A stretch of 5,604 nucleotides of DNA from an uncultured Porphyromonadaceae bacterium (lineage in GTDB: Bacteria > Bacteroidota > Bacteroidia > Bacteroidales > Muribaculaceae). The stretch lies in contig URQP01000128.1 of NCBI GenBank assembly GCA_900550025.1, positions 1 to 5,604 of the forward strand, written 5' to 3'. The notes beneath the pieces were generated by a model that made no database searches, was not told the origin of the DNA, and saw nothing but the letters and a program-made list of their open reading frames with translations. The translations under genes and the position numbers were made by a program. Every line of letters starts with the position of its first letter. Within the stretch, counting starts at the first letter, position 1. Positions 1-5,604 of the stretch are shown in pieces.

Positions 1-94
1 CGAAAGGCGAGCGCAGAAGCAAATGAAAACGAAGTTTTCAAATTTGATTGTGCCGAGCCGCATCCTGTCTTATGAAAAGATAGCGAAAGGCGAG
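1..94. repeat. Possible edge of an 83-bp-period intergenic repeat
   Basis: The 11-mer CGAAAGGCGAG occurs at 1-11 and again at 84-94, so the window may open inside a unit with an 83-bp period, of which only one full copy is visible. The unit contains a perfect 6-bp hairpin with a GAA loop (25-39), the same small-stem, three-base-loop style as the REP-like DNA at 172-365. One frame is open from the window edge to a stop at 73-75, and another from ATG 23 to a stop at 119-121 (32 codons). Neither translation resembles a known family, so I do not call a gene, but the 3' end of a gene entering from the left cannot be excluded. The repeat call rests on an 11-bp match and is weak. Confidence 0.3.
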
Positions 95-115
95 AACAAT
101 ACAAAAAGCTTGCTT

Positions 116-137
116 AATTAAGGTAGAATTAAGGTAG
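116..137. repeat. Exact 11-bp tandem duplication
   Basis: AATTAAGGTAG is present twice with no spacer, at 116-126 and 127-137. The copies are identical. It lies in gene-free DNA between the 1-94 repeat-like stretch and the REP-like modules. It could be a replication-slippage product or the scar of a lost insertion. No function can be read from it. Confidence 0.6.
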
Positions 138-171
138 CTGAGTTGCATGATAATAGTCGTGAGCATCGGGA

Positions 172-261
172 TGTCTCCCTCTGTTTGCGGAGCGGAGTGT
201 AGCAAATAGGGGGAGTACGGCAGAGCCGGGAGGGGGTTGACCAATCACTGCGAGCAGTGAA
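172..261 (+). repeat. REP-like hairpin module, left copy
   Basis: Three hairpins follow one another. A long stem pairs 175-188 with 202-215 across a 13-base loop; two G-U pairs complete it when read on the plus strand. A short stem pairs CGGC (218-221) with GCCG (225-228). A third pairs TCACTGC (245-251) with GCAGTGA (254-260). A GGAGGGGGTTG-like block (229-239) lies between the second and third. The same order, with related conserved blocks, occurs in inverted orientation at 281-365. This architecture resembles repetitive extragenic palindromes mobilised by REP-associated (RAYT, Y1-type) transposases; that is inference, as no transposase is present here. Confidence 0.6.
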
Positions 262-280
262 ATCCCCGCACACTGTCTGT

Positions 281-365
281 TTTCACCGCAAGGCGGTGAA
301 TCGTGCAACCCCTCCGTCACTTCGTGACACCTCCCCTATTTGCAGAGCAAACAGGGGAGGACACC
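281..365 (-). repeat. REP-like hairpin module, right inverted copy
   Basis: Read on the minus strand, this repeats the layout of the module at 172-261. The long stem pairs 330-343 with 347-360 (one A·C mismatch on the plus strand that becomes a G·U pair on the minus strand). The short stem pairs GTCAC (316-320) with GTGAC (324-328). The GGAGGGGTTG block is at 306-315. The last stem pairs TTCACCGC (282-289) with GCGGTGAA (293-300). Shared blocks such as TGTTTGC and GCAAATA mark the two copies as related, while the two smaller stems differ in sequence yet remain self-complementary. The copies meet tail to tail around 262-280, as in paired REP (BIME-type) elements. Confidence 0.6.
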
Positions 366-411
366 GTTTATGTAGCCTGCCACGCAAAATGGCATCAAAC
401 CCTTTTGTGAC

Positions 412-450
412 AAAAAACGGCGGCATGGGCGCGATGCCTGTGCCGCCGTT
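412..450 (-). terminator. Intrinsic terminator of the LRR-protein gene
   Basis: The 10-bp stem AACGGCGGCA (416-425) with TGCCGCCGTT (441-450) is extended inward by G-U and G-C pairs to a small loop around 431-435. Read leftward, it is followed directly by a run of T (complement of A at 412-417). It lies about 30 bp past the stop codon of the leftward gene at 479-2029, the expected place for a rho-independent terminator. Confidence 0.82.
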
Positions 451-478
451 GGATTGAAGCTCTTAAGCCTCTGTCGCA

Positions 479-2029
479 TTACATTGCCTTGAGCATCACT
501 TTCTCAACGATAGTGCGTCCGTTGGCTGTGGTCTGCTTGCGGATGTAGAGACCGTTTTCAGCCGGTTCGCTGATTTCCACGCCCTGCAAGTTGTAGTAGG
601 TAGTCGCAATGATTTCGTCATCGGAAGCAATGCCTTCAACACCTGCCTCTTCTCCCGATTTCTTCAGGGTTACGGTGAGCGTTTCCGGAGTCTGCGGCAC
701 GTCGATAGTCACCACGCCGTCCTCTACCTCCACAGGAGTTTCGCCGTAGGTTACCGATTCGATTGTCATATCGTCGGCCGGAGTGATGGTGATTGTGGTG
801 TTGCCCTCATAGACCGGAAGCATGCCCTCTGCGGCTTCGCCAAGCTCAGTCGAAACAGTAGCCTCGCCGCCCTCTACGGCAACCGGCATCTGCGTTGTCA
901 GCACCTCTATGGCCATCGTGCTGTAAGGTTTTGTCGCTTGGTATGCCTCCAATGCCTCTTTAAGCACTCTGAAGGTGATATGATTGTTATATTGATTTTC
1001 CTGATAGAATGTAGCACTGCTGTTTTTCTCCGAATCGTTTTCTGATGCAACTGCCGTCGGAGGGACAATGTTGCGGCATGTCAGTGTCCTTTTATAGTTT
1101 TCACCTTCAGGGGTCAAATTAAAATCTGTGGCTACGAAAAATGCTTGTTTCGGAAGTTCTGTCACTGTTGCTGGAATCGTGAAATCAGTCAACGAATAAG
1201 CATATCCGAAAATTCCTTCTGGCAAAGTCGTGGCTTCCGGGTCAAACCATTCAGTAAATGTCACTTTCGAGCCGTTGAATGCAGAGACACCTACGCTTTC
1301 AATAGCTTCGGACCATTCGCTGAATGCCGCGCCGGAGCTTGCGAAAGCCGAACGGCCTATTGCTTTCAAGCCAGCCGGCATTTCCGACACTGTTATTGCC
1401 TTGCATCCATAAAAGCCGTAGTCCTTTACTTCGACAAGACCAGCCGGAAGTTCGCTGAACGTCACGTTCGGACAGTCGCGGAATACTTCATTTTGGATTG
1501 TCTTTACGCCGGAAGGAATTTTGGAGATTTTCAGATTAGTGCAGCCTTTGAATGCGCAATACCACATAGCCGTGATTGTTTCCGGCAAATTGACTGTTTC
1601 CAATTTTTTGCAACGGGCAAACGCCCCGCCGCCGATTTTCACAAGCCCTTCGGGAAGAGTGACAGTGACGAGTTCTGCCATGTCGCGCAATGCGCCGGCA
1701 TTGTCGCCGTAAGTGTTGCCTGAGGGAACACCGTTTTCTTTCAGCGTGGCTTCCGAGAGGTCGAGATTCTGCAATGTGGCAGACAAAGCCTTGCGTAGGG
1801 CGTTAAAGTCGGTAAGATTCATTTCCGCCGGTGTTTCAGTGTCGGCAGCCGTTGCGCTGACAACTTTCAGCGATGTGACTTGGTCGGCCGACAATTGTGC
1901 ATCTGCCAAGGCGGCATTCAGTTCCGTCTCGAAGTCACCAGACGTCGAGTGGGTCACTGTGAGTTCTTCCGCCATTGCCGGTGATGCGAGCAATGCGGAG
2001 AACGCTATTGTAAAGAATAAATTTTTCAT
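479..2029 (-). CDS. Secreted BspA-like leucine-rich-repeat protein with T9SS-like C-terminal tail
   Basis: This is a 516-residue exported protein. Residues 1-20 form a signal peptide (Lys at position 3, hydrophobic core, AMA cleavage site before EE). Residues about 118-300 carry seven or eight degenerate repeats of roughly 20-23 residues with the LRR_5/BspA pattern (LPxGLxxIGxxAFxxCxxLxxV), clearest at LPEGLVKIGGGAFARCKKL (125-143). Residues about 380-457 look like a small beta-sandwich domain. The last 45 residues, with YYNLQGVEI, GLYIRK and KVMLK, resemble the Por-type C-terminal domain that directs Bacteroidota proteins through type IX secretion to the surface or medium. BspA-family repeats are known in adhesins, but the ligand here cannot be told. 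The ATG at 2029 gives a complete signal peptide; its A/T-rich leader lacks a Shine-Dalgarno sequence. Transcription may come from the gene upstream or from the 109-bp gap that holds a large hairpin. Family assignment is firm; role is inferred. Confidence 0.9.
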   Translation of the reverse strand: MKNLFFTIAFSALLASPAMAEELTVTHSTSGDFETELNAALADAQLSADQVTSLKVVSATAADTETPAEMNLTDFNALRKALSATLQNLDLSEATLKENGVPSGNTYGDNAGALRDMAELVTVTLPEGLVKIGGGAFARCKKLETVNLPETITAMWYCAFKGCTNLKISKIPSGVKTIQNEVFRDCPNVTFSELPAGLVEVKDYGFYGCKAITVSEMPAGLKAIGRSAFASSGAAFSEWSEAIESVGVSAFNGSKVTFTEWFDPEATTLPEGIFGYAYSLTDFTIPATVTELPKQAFFVATDFNLTPEGENYKRTLTCRNIVPPTAVASENDSEKNSSATFYQENQYNNHITFRVLKEALEAYQATKPYSTMAIEVLTTQMPVAVEGGEATVSTELGEAAEGMLPVYEGNTTITITPADDMTIESVTYGETPVEVEDGVVTIDVPQTPETLTVTLKKSGEEAGVEGIASDDEIIATTYYNLQGVEISEPAENGLYIRKQTTANGRTIVEKVMLKAM

Positions 2030-2051
2030 AATGTCCGAATTTTTAAAGTGT

Positions 2052-2117
2052 GGTTAAATTAGTTATGAGGTATAGGCTATGTGCCCCATAACCATATAAC
2101 CTCATAACCTTTTAACC
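2052..2117. repeat. Long imperfect hairpin with embedded 8-bp direct repeats
   Basis: The outer stem pairs GGTTAAA (2052-2058) with TTTAACC (2111-2117). After a 3/2-base internal loop, GTTATGAGG (2062-2070) pairs with CCTCATAAC (2100-2108). Further interrupted pairing (2071-2080 with 2088-2098) leaves a loop near 2081-2087. The right side also consists of four units ending in AACC at 2093, 2101, 2109 and 2117, an exact 8-bp period. It fills much of the gap between two leftward genes for secreted proteins. It could act in the transcript as a terminator, attenuator or mRNA stabiliser, or be a small interspersed palindrome. There is no clear T-run for an intrinsic terminator in the leftward direction. 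Confidence 0.6.
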
Positions 2118-2118
2118 T

Positions 2119-2132
2119 GCGGCAATAGCCGC
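2119..2132 (-). terminator. Small hairpin just past the mosaic gene, weak terminator candidate
   Basis: GCGGC (2119-2123) pairs with GCCGC (2128-2132) over a 4-base loop, a few bases past the stop of the gene at 2139-2762. Read leftward, it is followed by AGGTTAAAAGG rather than a T-run, so it is a poor intrinsic terminator by itself. Together with the adjacent long hairpin at 2052-2117 it may still protect or end the transcript. Confidence 0.3.
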
Positions 2133-2138
2133 GTCACA

Positions 2139-2762
2139 TTACATTACAACCATTTTCTTGGTTGCGGAACCATTGTTGTCAGTAGCTTTAACTATTACTA
2201 TTCCCTTTGCAAGGTTGTCTTTGCTGATTGTCACGTTCACGCCGTGGGCGTTGTAGAGCAGCTTGCCGTCAACAGAGTATACAGCCACTTCCATAGCGTC
2301 GCCGTTGCTGTTCGTAACCACTATTTCAGAACCGTTGGAGATGAAAGCGATGTTGCTGTTATCGCCTGTAGTGATTGTTTCGACACCTGCATTCAGGCCG
2401 TTGTACTCGAATGCGCCGATGTCCTTCTTGCCATTGCTTGCCTTGCCGCGCACGTCGGTAGCCGGGATGAAGTTCTCCACAGCGTCGTCGATAGCCGCGC
2501 TGTCGTTGCGCGCCACAATATGGAGGTTGCCGTTTTTTATATATGTGTTTTCCTTGCGTGCCGCAGCGTAGTACTGCAATTCGCCGTTGCGGACATAGCC
2601 CTGTTCGTAACCCCATTTGCCGTTGTCGGGCATGCCGTCAGTGTCGAACTCGTCTTGGAATACGACTTTGCTGTAACCGTCGGGGATAATTACTTCCGTT
2701 TTTCCGGAAGCATCGGCACAAAACGCAAGAAGCGCGATGCAAGGGAATAAAAATTTTCTCAT
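2139..2762 (-). CDS. Mosaic secreted protein: GH16 N-terminal fragment, beta-helix end and T9SS-like tail
   Basis: The protein has 207 residues from the ATG at 2762; a TTG six bases upstream is the only longer in-frame option and is less likely. Residue numbers here count from that ATG. A signal peptide spans about 1-18 (MRKFLFPCIALLAFCADA). Residues about 30-87 match the start of GH16 endo-beta-glucanases: FQDEFD, DNGKWGYEQGYVRNGELQYY, RKEN and NGNLHIVAR. GH16 enzymes then need the rest of the jelly-roll and an ExDxxE catalytic motif; both are absent. From about residue 88 the sequence SAAIDDA...PATDVRGKASNGKKDIGAFEY resembles the closing segment of right-handed beta-helix/choice-of-anchor Q proteins. 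Residues about 134-207, with VYSVDGKLLY and LAKGIVIVKA, resemble a Por-type sorting domain. The gene appears to be an in-frame fusion by deletion, or an assembly misjoin. Hydrolase activity is not expected. Confidence 0.75.
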   Translation of the reverse strand: MRKFLFPCIALLAFCADASGKTEVIIPDGYSKVVFQDEFDTDGMPDNGKWGYEQGYVRNGELQYYAAARKENTYIKNGNLHIVARNDSAAIDDAVENFIPATDVRGKASNGKKDIGAFEYNGLNAGVETITTGDNSNIAFISNGSEIVVTNSNGDAMEVAVYSVDGKLLYNAHGVNVTISKDNLAKGIVIVKATDNNGSATKKMVVM

Positions 2763-2796
2763 TTCCAATTGTGTGGTTATAGGTTTGTAAACAATG

Positions 2797-2804
2797 CAAA
2801 ATTA
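2797..2804 (-). promoter_or_regulatory. Candidate -7 box for the mosaic gene
   Basis: The minus strand reads TAATTTTG here, fitting the Bacteroidota -7 consensus TAnnTTTG. It would place the transcription start near 2790 and give a leader of about 28 bases before the ATG at 2762. No convincing TTTG -33 box is seen about 19-21 bp upstream. The 8-mer AATTATCG is directly repeated at 2800-2807 and 2811-2818, overlapping the box. Confidence 0.4.
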
Positions 2805-2960
2805 TCGTGGAATTATCGAAACCGCTTGCGTGAAAATCTCCAATGTTTTAGCTACGTAGTCACGACTTGCGTATATGTCGCATATTGTTGCATAAATGTA
2901 GCCGGGCGGCTTTTGGCTGCATTTTTCTGCGTTTTGCGGGACACGAAATTGAAAATTTGC

Positions 2961-2968
2961 TAACTTTG
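2961..2968 (+). promoter_or_regulatory. -7 promoter box for the PBP gene
   Basis: TAACTTTG matches the Bacteroidota -7 consensus TAnnTTTG exactly. The nearest TTTG that could serve as the -33 box is at 2933-2936, a 24-bp spacer, longer than the usual 19-21. The predicted start near 2975 leaves a very short leader before the ATG at 2988, and there is no Shine-Dalgarno sequence, as is common in this phylum. Confidence 0.6.
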
Positions 2969-2987
2969 TGTTGTAAATCCTTAGACA

Positions 2988-5429
2988 ATGGCATTCTCGA
3001 CAGAAATTGGATTCCTCAAAGGGCTGTGGCTGCGGCTGGAGGATTTGTTCAAATTCGTGTGGCATAAGACCAAGGCGGGTTGGAAATGGTATAAACGCAC
3101 ATATAAGGAAGCGCGCTGGTACAAGAGGGCAGGGATGCTCGCCGTCACTTTCGTTGTGTTGTTTTTCGTGTATCTCGGTATGGTCGACGTCAATTTCCTG
3201 TGGCTTTTCGGAAAATCGCCGGGAATTGATGCCATAGCGCATCCGAAGCAGGACGTGGCATCCATAATCTACAGCGACGACGGTGTGGTGTTGGGACGGT
3301 ATTTCCGCGAGAACCGCCTGCCTGTCACCTACGACGAGATTCCCCCGATGCTTGTCAAGGCTCTTGTCTCGACCGAGGACGAACGTTTCTACAAGCATTT
3401 CGGCATTGATTTTCAGGGCGTTTTTGCGGCTGTGAAGGATATGGTGGTGCACGGCGATGCGCGCGGGGCGAGCACCATAACCCAGCAGTTGGTGAAAAAT
3501 ATGTTCAAGACGCGTACGGAGTACTCTACCGGTCTGCTCGGATATATACCGGGAGTGAGGATGCTCATAATGAAGACTAAGGAATGGATTACGGCCGTGA
3601 AAATCGAAATGTTCTATTCCAAGGAAGAAATTCTGACGATGTACTTCAACACCGTGGATTTCGGAAGCAACGCCTACGGCATACGCACGGCGGCGCAGAC
3701 CTACTACAGCGAGAAACCGTCGGAGCTTACCACCGACCAGTGTGCGGTATTGGTAGGGATGCTGAAGGCTACCACTTACTATAATCCGCGCATAAATCCT
3801 GAAAACAGCCGCCACCGCAGGAATGTGGTGCTGAACAATATGTATACCCACGGCGTGATTACCAAAGCGGAGCGCGACTCCTTGTCTGCCCTTCCAATCA
3901 CACTGAAATACAAAGTCACTACATCTTACGACGGCGACGCTCTCTATTTCCGCGAGGCTCTTGCCGACAGCATAGGGCAATGGTGCAAGGCCAACGGTTA
4001 CGACCTTTACGGCGACGGCTTGAAAATCCATACCACCATCGACTCGCGGATGCAACGCTATGCGGAAGAGGCCGTTATGAAACACATGGAGCAGGTTCAA
4101 CGTAATTTCAACGGAGACTGGGGCGGCACTAACCCATGGCAGGATGCTAACCATCAGGAGATTGAGGGTTTCATCGAGAACATTGCTAAACGCACGGAGG
4201 CCTACAAGCGGCTCACGAAGCATTTCCCGGACAATCCGGATTCCGTGGACTATTATATGAACTATCCGCACCACGTGAAGGTGTTCGACTACAAGGAAGG
4301 CACGAAGGACATGATGCTTAGCACGATGGACTCTATACGCTATATGGTGCGTTTCATGCATTGTGGATTCCTTGCCATGGAACCGCAGACCGGTAATATA
4401 AAGGCATGGGTCGGCGATGTGGATTTCGACCATTGGAAATACGACAAGGTGACGGCCCACCGGCAGCCCGGCTCGACGTTCAAGCTGTTCGTCTATACGG
4501 CTGCGATGGAGAAAGGGTTGTCGCCTTGCGACGAGCGAGTGGACCAATACCGGCAGTATGACGCTTTCGACGGCGACGGACAACCTGTGAAGTGGGCTCC
4601 GCGCAATTCCGAGGGCTATTATTCCGGCAGGTCGATGACTTTGAAATACGCTTTCGCGCGTTCCATAAATTCCGTGGCCGTGGCCGTGGGCGACGAGGTA
4701 GGCATCGGCAATGTGATTGACGTGGCCCGCCGCATGGGGGTGCATTCTCCGTTGCGCGCCACCCCTTCGTTGCCTCTTGGCGCTTCCGACGTGACGCTCT
4801 ACGAGATGGTGAATTCTTATTGCACGGTGATGAACGGCGGAAGATACAATACCCCTTCGTTCGTGACACGGATAGAGGACAGCAACGGGAAGGTGATTTA
4901 CGAGCATAAGCCGGAACAGCGGCAGGCGATTTCCTACGAGTCGGCGTTCCTTATGCAACAGATGCTGCTCGCCGGCATGACCGAGCCGGGAGGCACTTCG
5001 ATGGGGCTTTGGGGCTACGACATACACCGCTTCGACACTAATTTCGGCGGAAAGACAGGTACTACGAACAACAATAGCGACGGATGGTATGTCGGTGTGA
5101 CCAAGAACCTTGTCGGCGGATGTTGGGTGGGTGGAGAATACCGCAGCATCCATTTCCGCACGGGAAGAATGGGGCAGGGCAGCCATACGGCAATGCCAGT
5201 ATATGCCTATTTTATGGAAAAAGTGCTGAAAGACCAGTCGCTCAGCCGCTATCGTGGAAAGATTTCCGACAAGCCGGCTGTGCCTATCAACGGAAGGACG
5301 TGGAATTGCCACACGGTGTTGCCCCCGGACACATTGTCGACGGATTCTATTTCAGAGATGGTAGGCATCGAGGATTTCAACACGATTGTCGACGAGGATG
5401 AGGACGTTATTATCGAGGATGGCGAGTGA
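2988..5429 (+). CDS. mrcA: Class A penicillin-binding protein (PBP1A-type transglycosylase/transpeptidase)
   Basis: This 813-residue bifunctional peptidoglycan synthase polymerises lipid II into glycan strands and cross-links stem peptides on the periplasmic side of the inner membrane. A basic, Trp-rich cytoplasmic segment (1-46) precedes one membrane anchor (about 48-68). The GT51 domain (about 95-270) has EDERFYKHFG with catalytic Glu130, GASTITQQLVKN (160-171), the KTKE motif with Glu199, and the ILTMYFNTVDFGSNAYG segment (215-231). The transpeptidase domain has STFK with nucleophile Ser496, SIN (559-561) and KTGT (689-692), so all beta-lactam-target motifs are intact. Residues about 360-450 between the domains are poorly conserved linker. 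The C-terminus is strikingly acidic (about 795-813). Length is typical for PBP1A relatives. It starts with ATG at 2988 just after a TAACTTTG box and stands alone, divergent from the secreted-protein genes. The symbol is by family analogy with E. coli PBP1A. Confidence 0.96.
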   Translation: MAFSTEIGFLKGLWLRLEDLFKFVWHKTKAGWKWYKRTYKEARWYKRAGMLAVTFVVLFFVYLGMVDVNFLWLFGKSPGIDAIAHPKQDVASIIYSDDGVVLGRYFRENRLPVTYDEIPPMLVKALVSTEDERFYKHFGIDFQGVFAAVKDMVVHGDARGASTITQQLVKNMFKTRTEYSTGLLGYIPGVRMLIMKTKEWITAVKIEMFYSKEEILTMYFNTVDFGSNAYGIRTAAQTYYSEKPSELTTDQCAVLVGMLKATTYYNPRINPENSRHRRNVVLNNMYTHGVITKAERDSLSALPITLKYKVTTSYDGDALYFREALADSIGQWCKANGYDLYGDGLKIHTTIDSRMQRYAEEAVMKHMEQVQRNFNGDWGGTNPWQDANHQEIEGFIENIAKRTEAYKRLTKHFPDNPDSVDYYMNYPHHVKVFDYKEGTKDMMLSTMDSIRYMVRFMHCGFLAMEPQTGNIKAWVGDVDFDHWKYDKVTAHRQPGSTFKLFVYTAAMEKGLSPCDERVDQYRQYDAFDGDGQPVKWAPRNSEGYYSGRSMTLKYAFARSINSVAVAVGDEVGIGNVIDVARRMGVHSPLRATPSLPLGASDVTLYEMVNSYCTVMNGGRYNTPSFVTRIEDSNGKVIYEHKPEQRQAISYESAFLMQQMLLAGMTEPGGTSMGLWGYDIHRFDTNFGGKTGTTNNNSDGWYVGVTKNLVGGCWVGGEYRSIHFRTGRMGQGSHTAMPVYAYFMEKVLKDQSLSRYRGKISDKPAVPINGRTWNCHTVLPPDTLSTDSISEMVGIEDFNTIVDEDEDVIIEDGE

Positions 5430-5446
5430 TTTTCCCGCAAAATTCC

Positions 5447-5485
5447 GGTAATTTCACTGAAATTTCCAGTGCGCGCGATTTTTTT
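5447..5485 (+). terminator. Weak terminator candidate after the PBP gene
   Basis: A stem of 7 pairs in 8 positions joins 5447-5454 with 5460-5467 over the loop CACTG. An alternative is CACTG (5455-5459) with CAGTG (5467-5471). A run of seven T (5479-5485) follows after about 11 bases, further than in a classical intrinsic terminator, and a second run of five T is at 5491-5495. TTCCGG (5443-5448) can also pair with CCGGAA (5499-5504) to enclose the region. It probably helps end PBP transcription, but the structure is not clean. Confidence 0.35.
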
Positions 5486-5506
5486 CGCAATTTTTCTGCC
5501 GGAAAA

Positions 5507-5537
5507 TTTGGAGTGTCGGAAAATTGTCGTACCTTTG
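5507..5537 (+). promoter_or_regulatory. Bacteroidota-type promoter of the tRNA-Val gene
   Basis: TTTG (5507-5510) and TACCTTTG (5530-5537) match the -33 and -7 consensus boxes of the primary Bacteroidota sigma factor, with a 19-bp spacer. Transcription would start near 5544, about 13 bases before the tRNA. A 9-mer CGGAAAATT occurs at 5500-5508 and again at 5517-5525 inside the spacer. This is the cleanest promoter in the window. Confidence 0.85.
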
Positions 5538-5556
5538 CATCGCTTTCCCAAAGAAA

Positions 5557-5604
5557 GGGCGTTTAGCTCAGCTGGTTCAGAGCATCTGCCTTACAAGCAG
5601 AGGG
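5557..5604 (+). tRNA. tRNA-Val(TAC), 5' part, cut by the window end
   Basis: The acceptor 5' strand is GGGCGTT (5557-5563), then T-A. The D stem GCTC (5566-5569) pairs with GAGC (5580-5583). The anticodon stem TCTGC (5585-5589) pairs with GCAGA (5597-5601) around the loop CTTACAA. The anticodon TAC is at 5592-5594 and reads valine codons GUA and, by wobble, other GUN. The variable loop begins at 5602; the T arm and acceptor 3' strand lie beyond the window. Further tRNA genes may follow in the same transcript. Confidence 0.95.

Noticed and set aside
172..365. CRISPR array
   Set aside because: There are only two modules, in opposite orientation, with no regular spacers or repeated direct units.
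38..457. Short open frames on both strands in the gene-free left region
   Set aside because: They translate the hairpin-rich repeat DNA; low-complexity Pro/Ser/Leu products with no family resemblance are typical of spurious ORFs over REP-like sequences.
1145..1723. A 192-codon plus-strand open frame inside the LRR gene
   Set aside because: It is antisense to a well-supported coding region, is Cys/Phe/Arg-rich without domain similarity, and has no promoter or leader of its own.
2139..2762. Functional GH16 beta-glucanase
   Set aside because: Only the N-terminal strands of the family are present; the ExDxxE catalytic motif and most of the jelly-roll fold are missing.
2139..2762. Lipoprotein signal for the mosaic protein
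   Set aside because: The Cys in LLAFC is preceded by Phe, which does not fit a lipobox; an ADA-type signal peptidase I site follows closely.
2769..2963. A 64-codon plus-strand open frame in the divergent intergenic region
   Set aside because: It overlaps the likely promoters of both flanking genes, is Cys/Tyr-rich, and matches nothing recognisable.
2802..5312. An 836-codon open frame on the minus strand covering nearly all of the PBP gene
   Set aside because: Its translation is rich in His, Arg and Val with no recognisable domain, as expected for the complement of a GC-rich-third-position gene; the opposite strand encodes a complete PBP with all motifs.

Overview
The window looks like chromosomal DNA of a gut-type Bacteroidales (Bacteroidota), possibly a Muribaculaceae or Prevotellaceae relative; the family is inference. 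Three things point there. Promoter -7 boxes have the Bacteroidota form TAnnTTTG (2961-2968 and 5530-5537, the latter with a TTTG -33 box 19 bp upstream). Two secreted proteins end in type IX secretion (Por)-like C-terminal domains. Start codons lack Shine-Dalgarno sequences and have A/T-rich leaders instead.

Layout. Bases 1-478 contain no convincing gene. They hold repeat-like DNA: an 11-bp identity at 83-bp spacing (1-94), an exact 11-bp tandem duplication (116-137), and two oppositely oriented REP-like hairpin modules arranged tail to tail (172-261 and 281-365). A strong intrinsic terminator (412-450) follows for the leftward gene. Then come two leftward genes for exported proteins: a BspA-like leucine-rich-repeat protein (479-2029) and a short mosaic protein (2139-2762). 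The mosaic joins the N-terminus of a GH16 glucanase to the end of a parallel-beta-helix protein and a sorting tail. Between them, 2052-2117 forms a long imperfect hairpin that also contains four 8-bp direct repeats. A divergent intergenic region (2763-2987) separates these genes from a rightward class A penicillin-binding protein (2988-5429) with all glycosyltransferase and transpeptidase motifs intact. A weak terminator-like region, a textbook Bacteroidota promoter and the 5' two-thirds of a tRNA-Val(TAC), cut by the window end, follow.

How the parts relate. The PBP is an inner-membrane, periplasm-facing cell-wall synthase and the tRNA is housekeeping; both look ordinary. The two leftward genes belong to the exported, fast-evolving surface or secreted fraction. 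The mosaic gene lacks the GH16 catalytic core and is probably not an active glycosidase. No new multi-gene system is visible. The most notable items are the mosaic gene, the paired REP-like modules whose stems differ in sequence but keep their pairing, and the long hairpin between the two secreted-protein genes.
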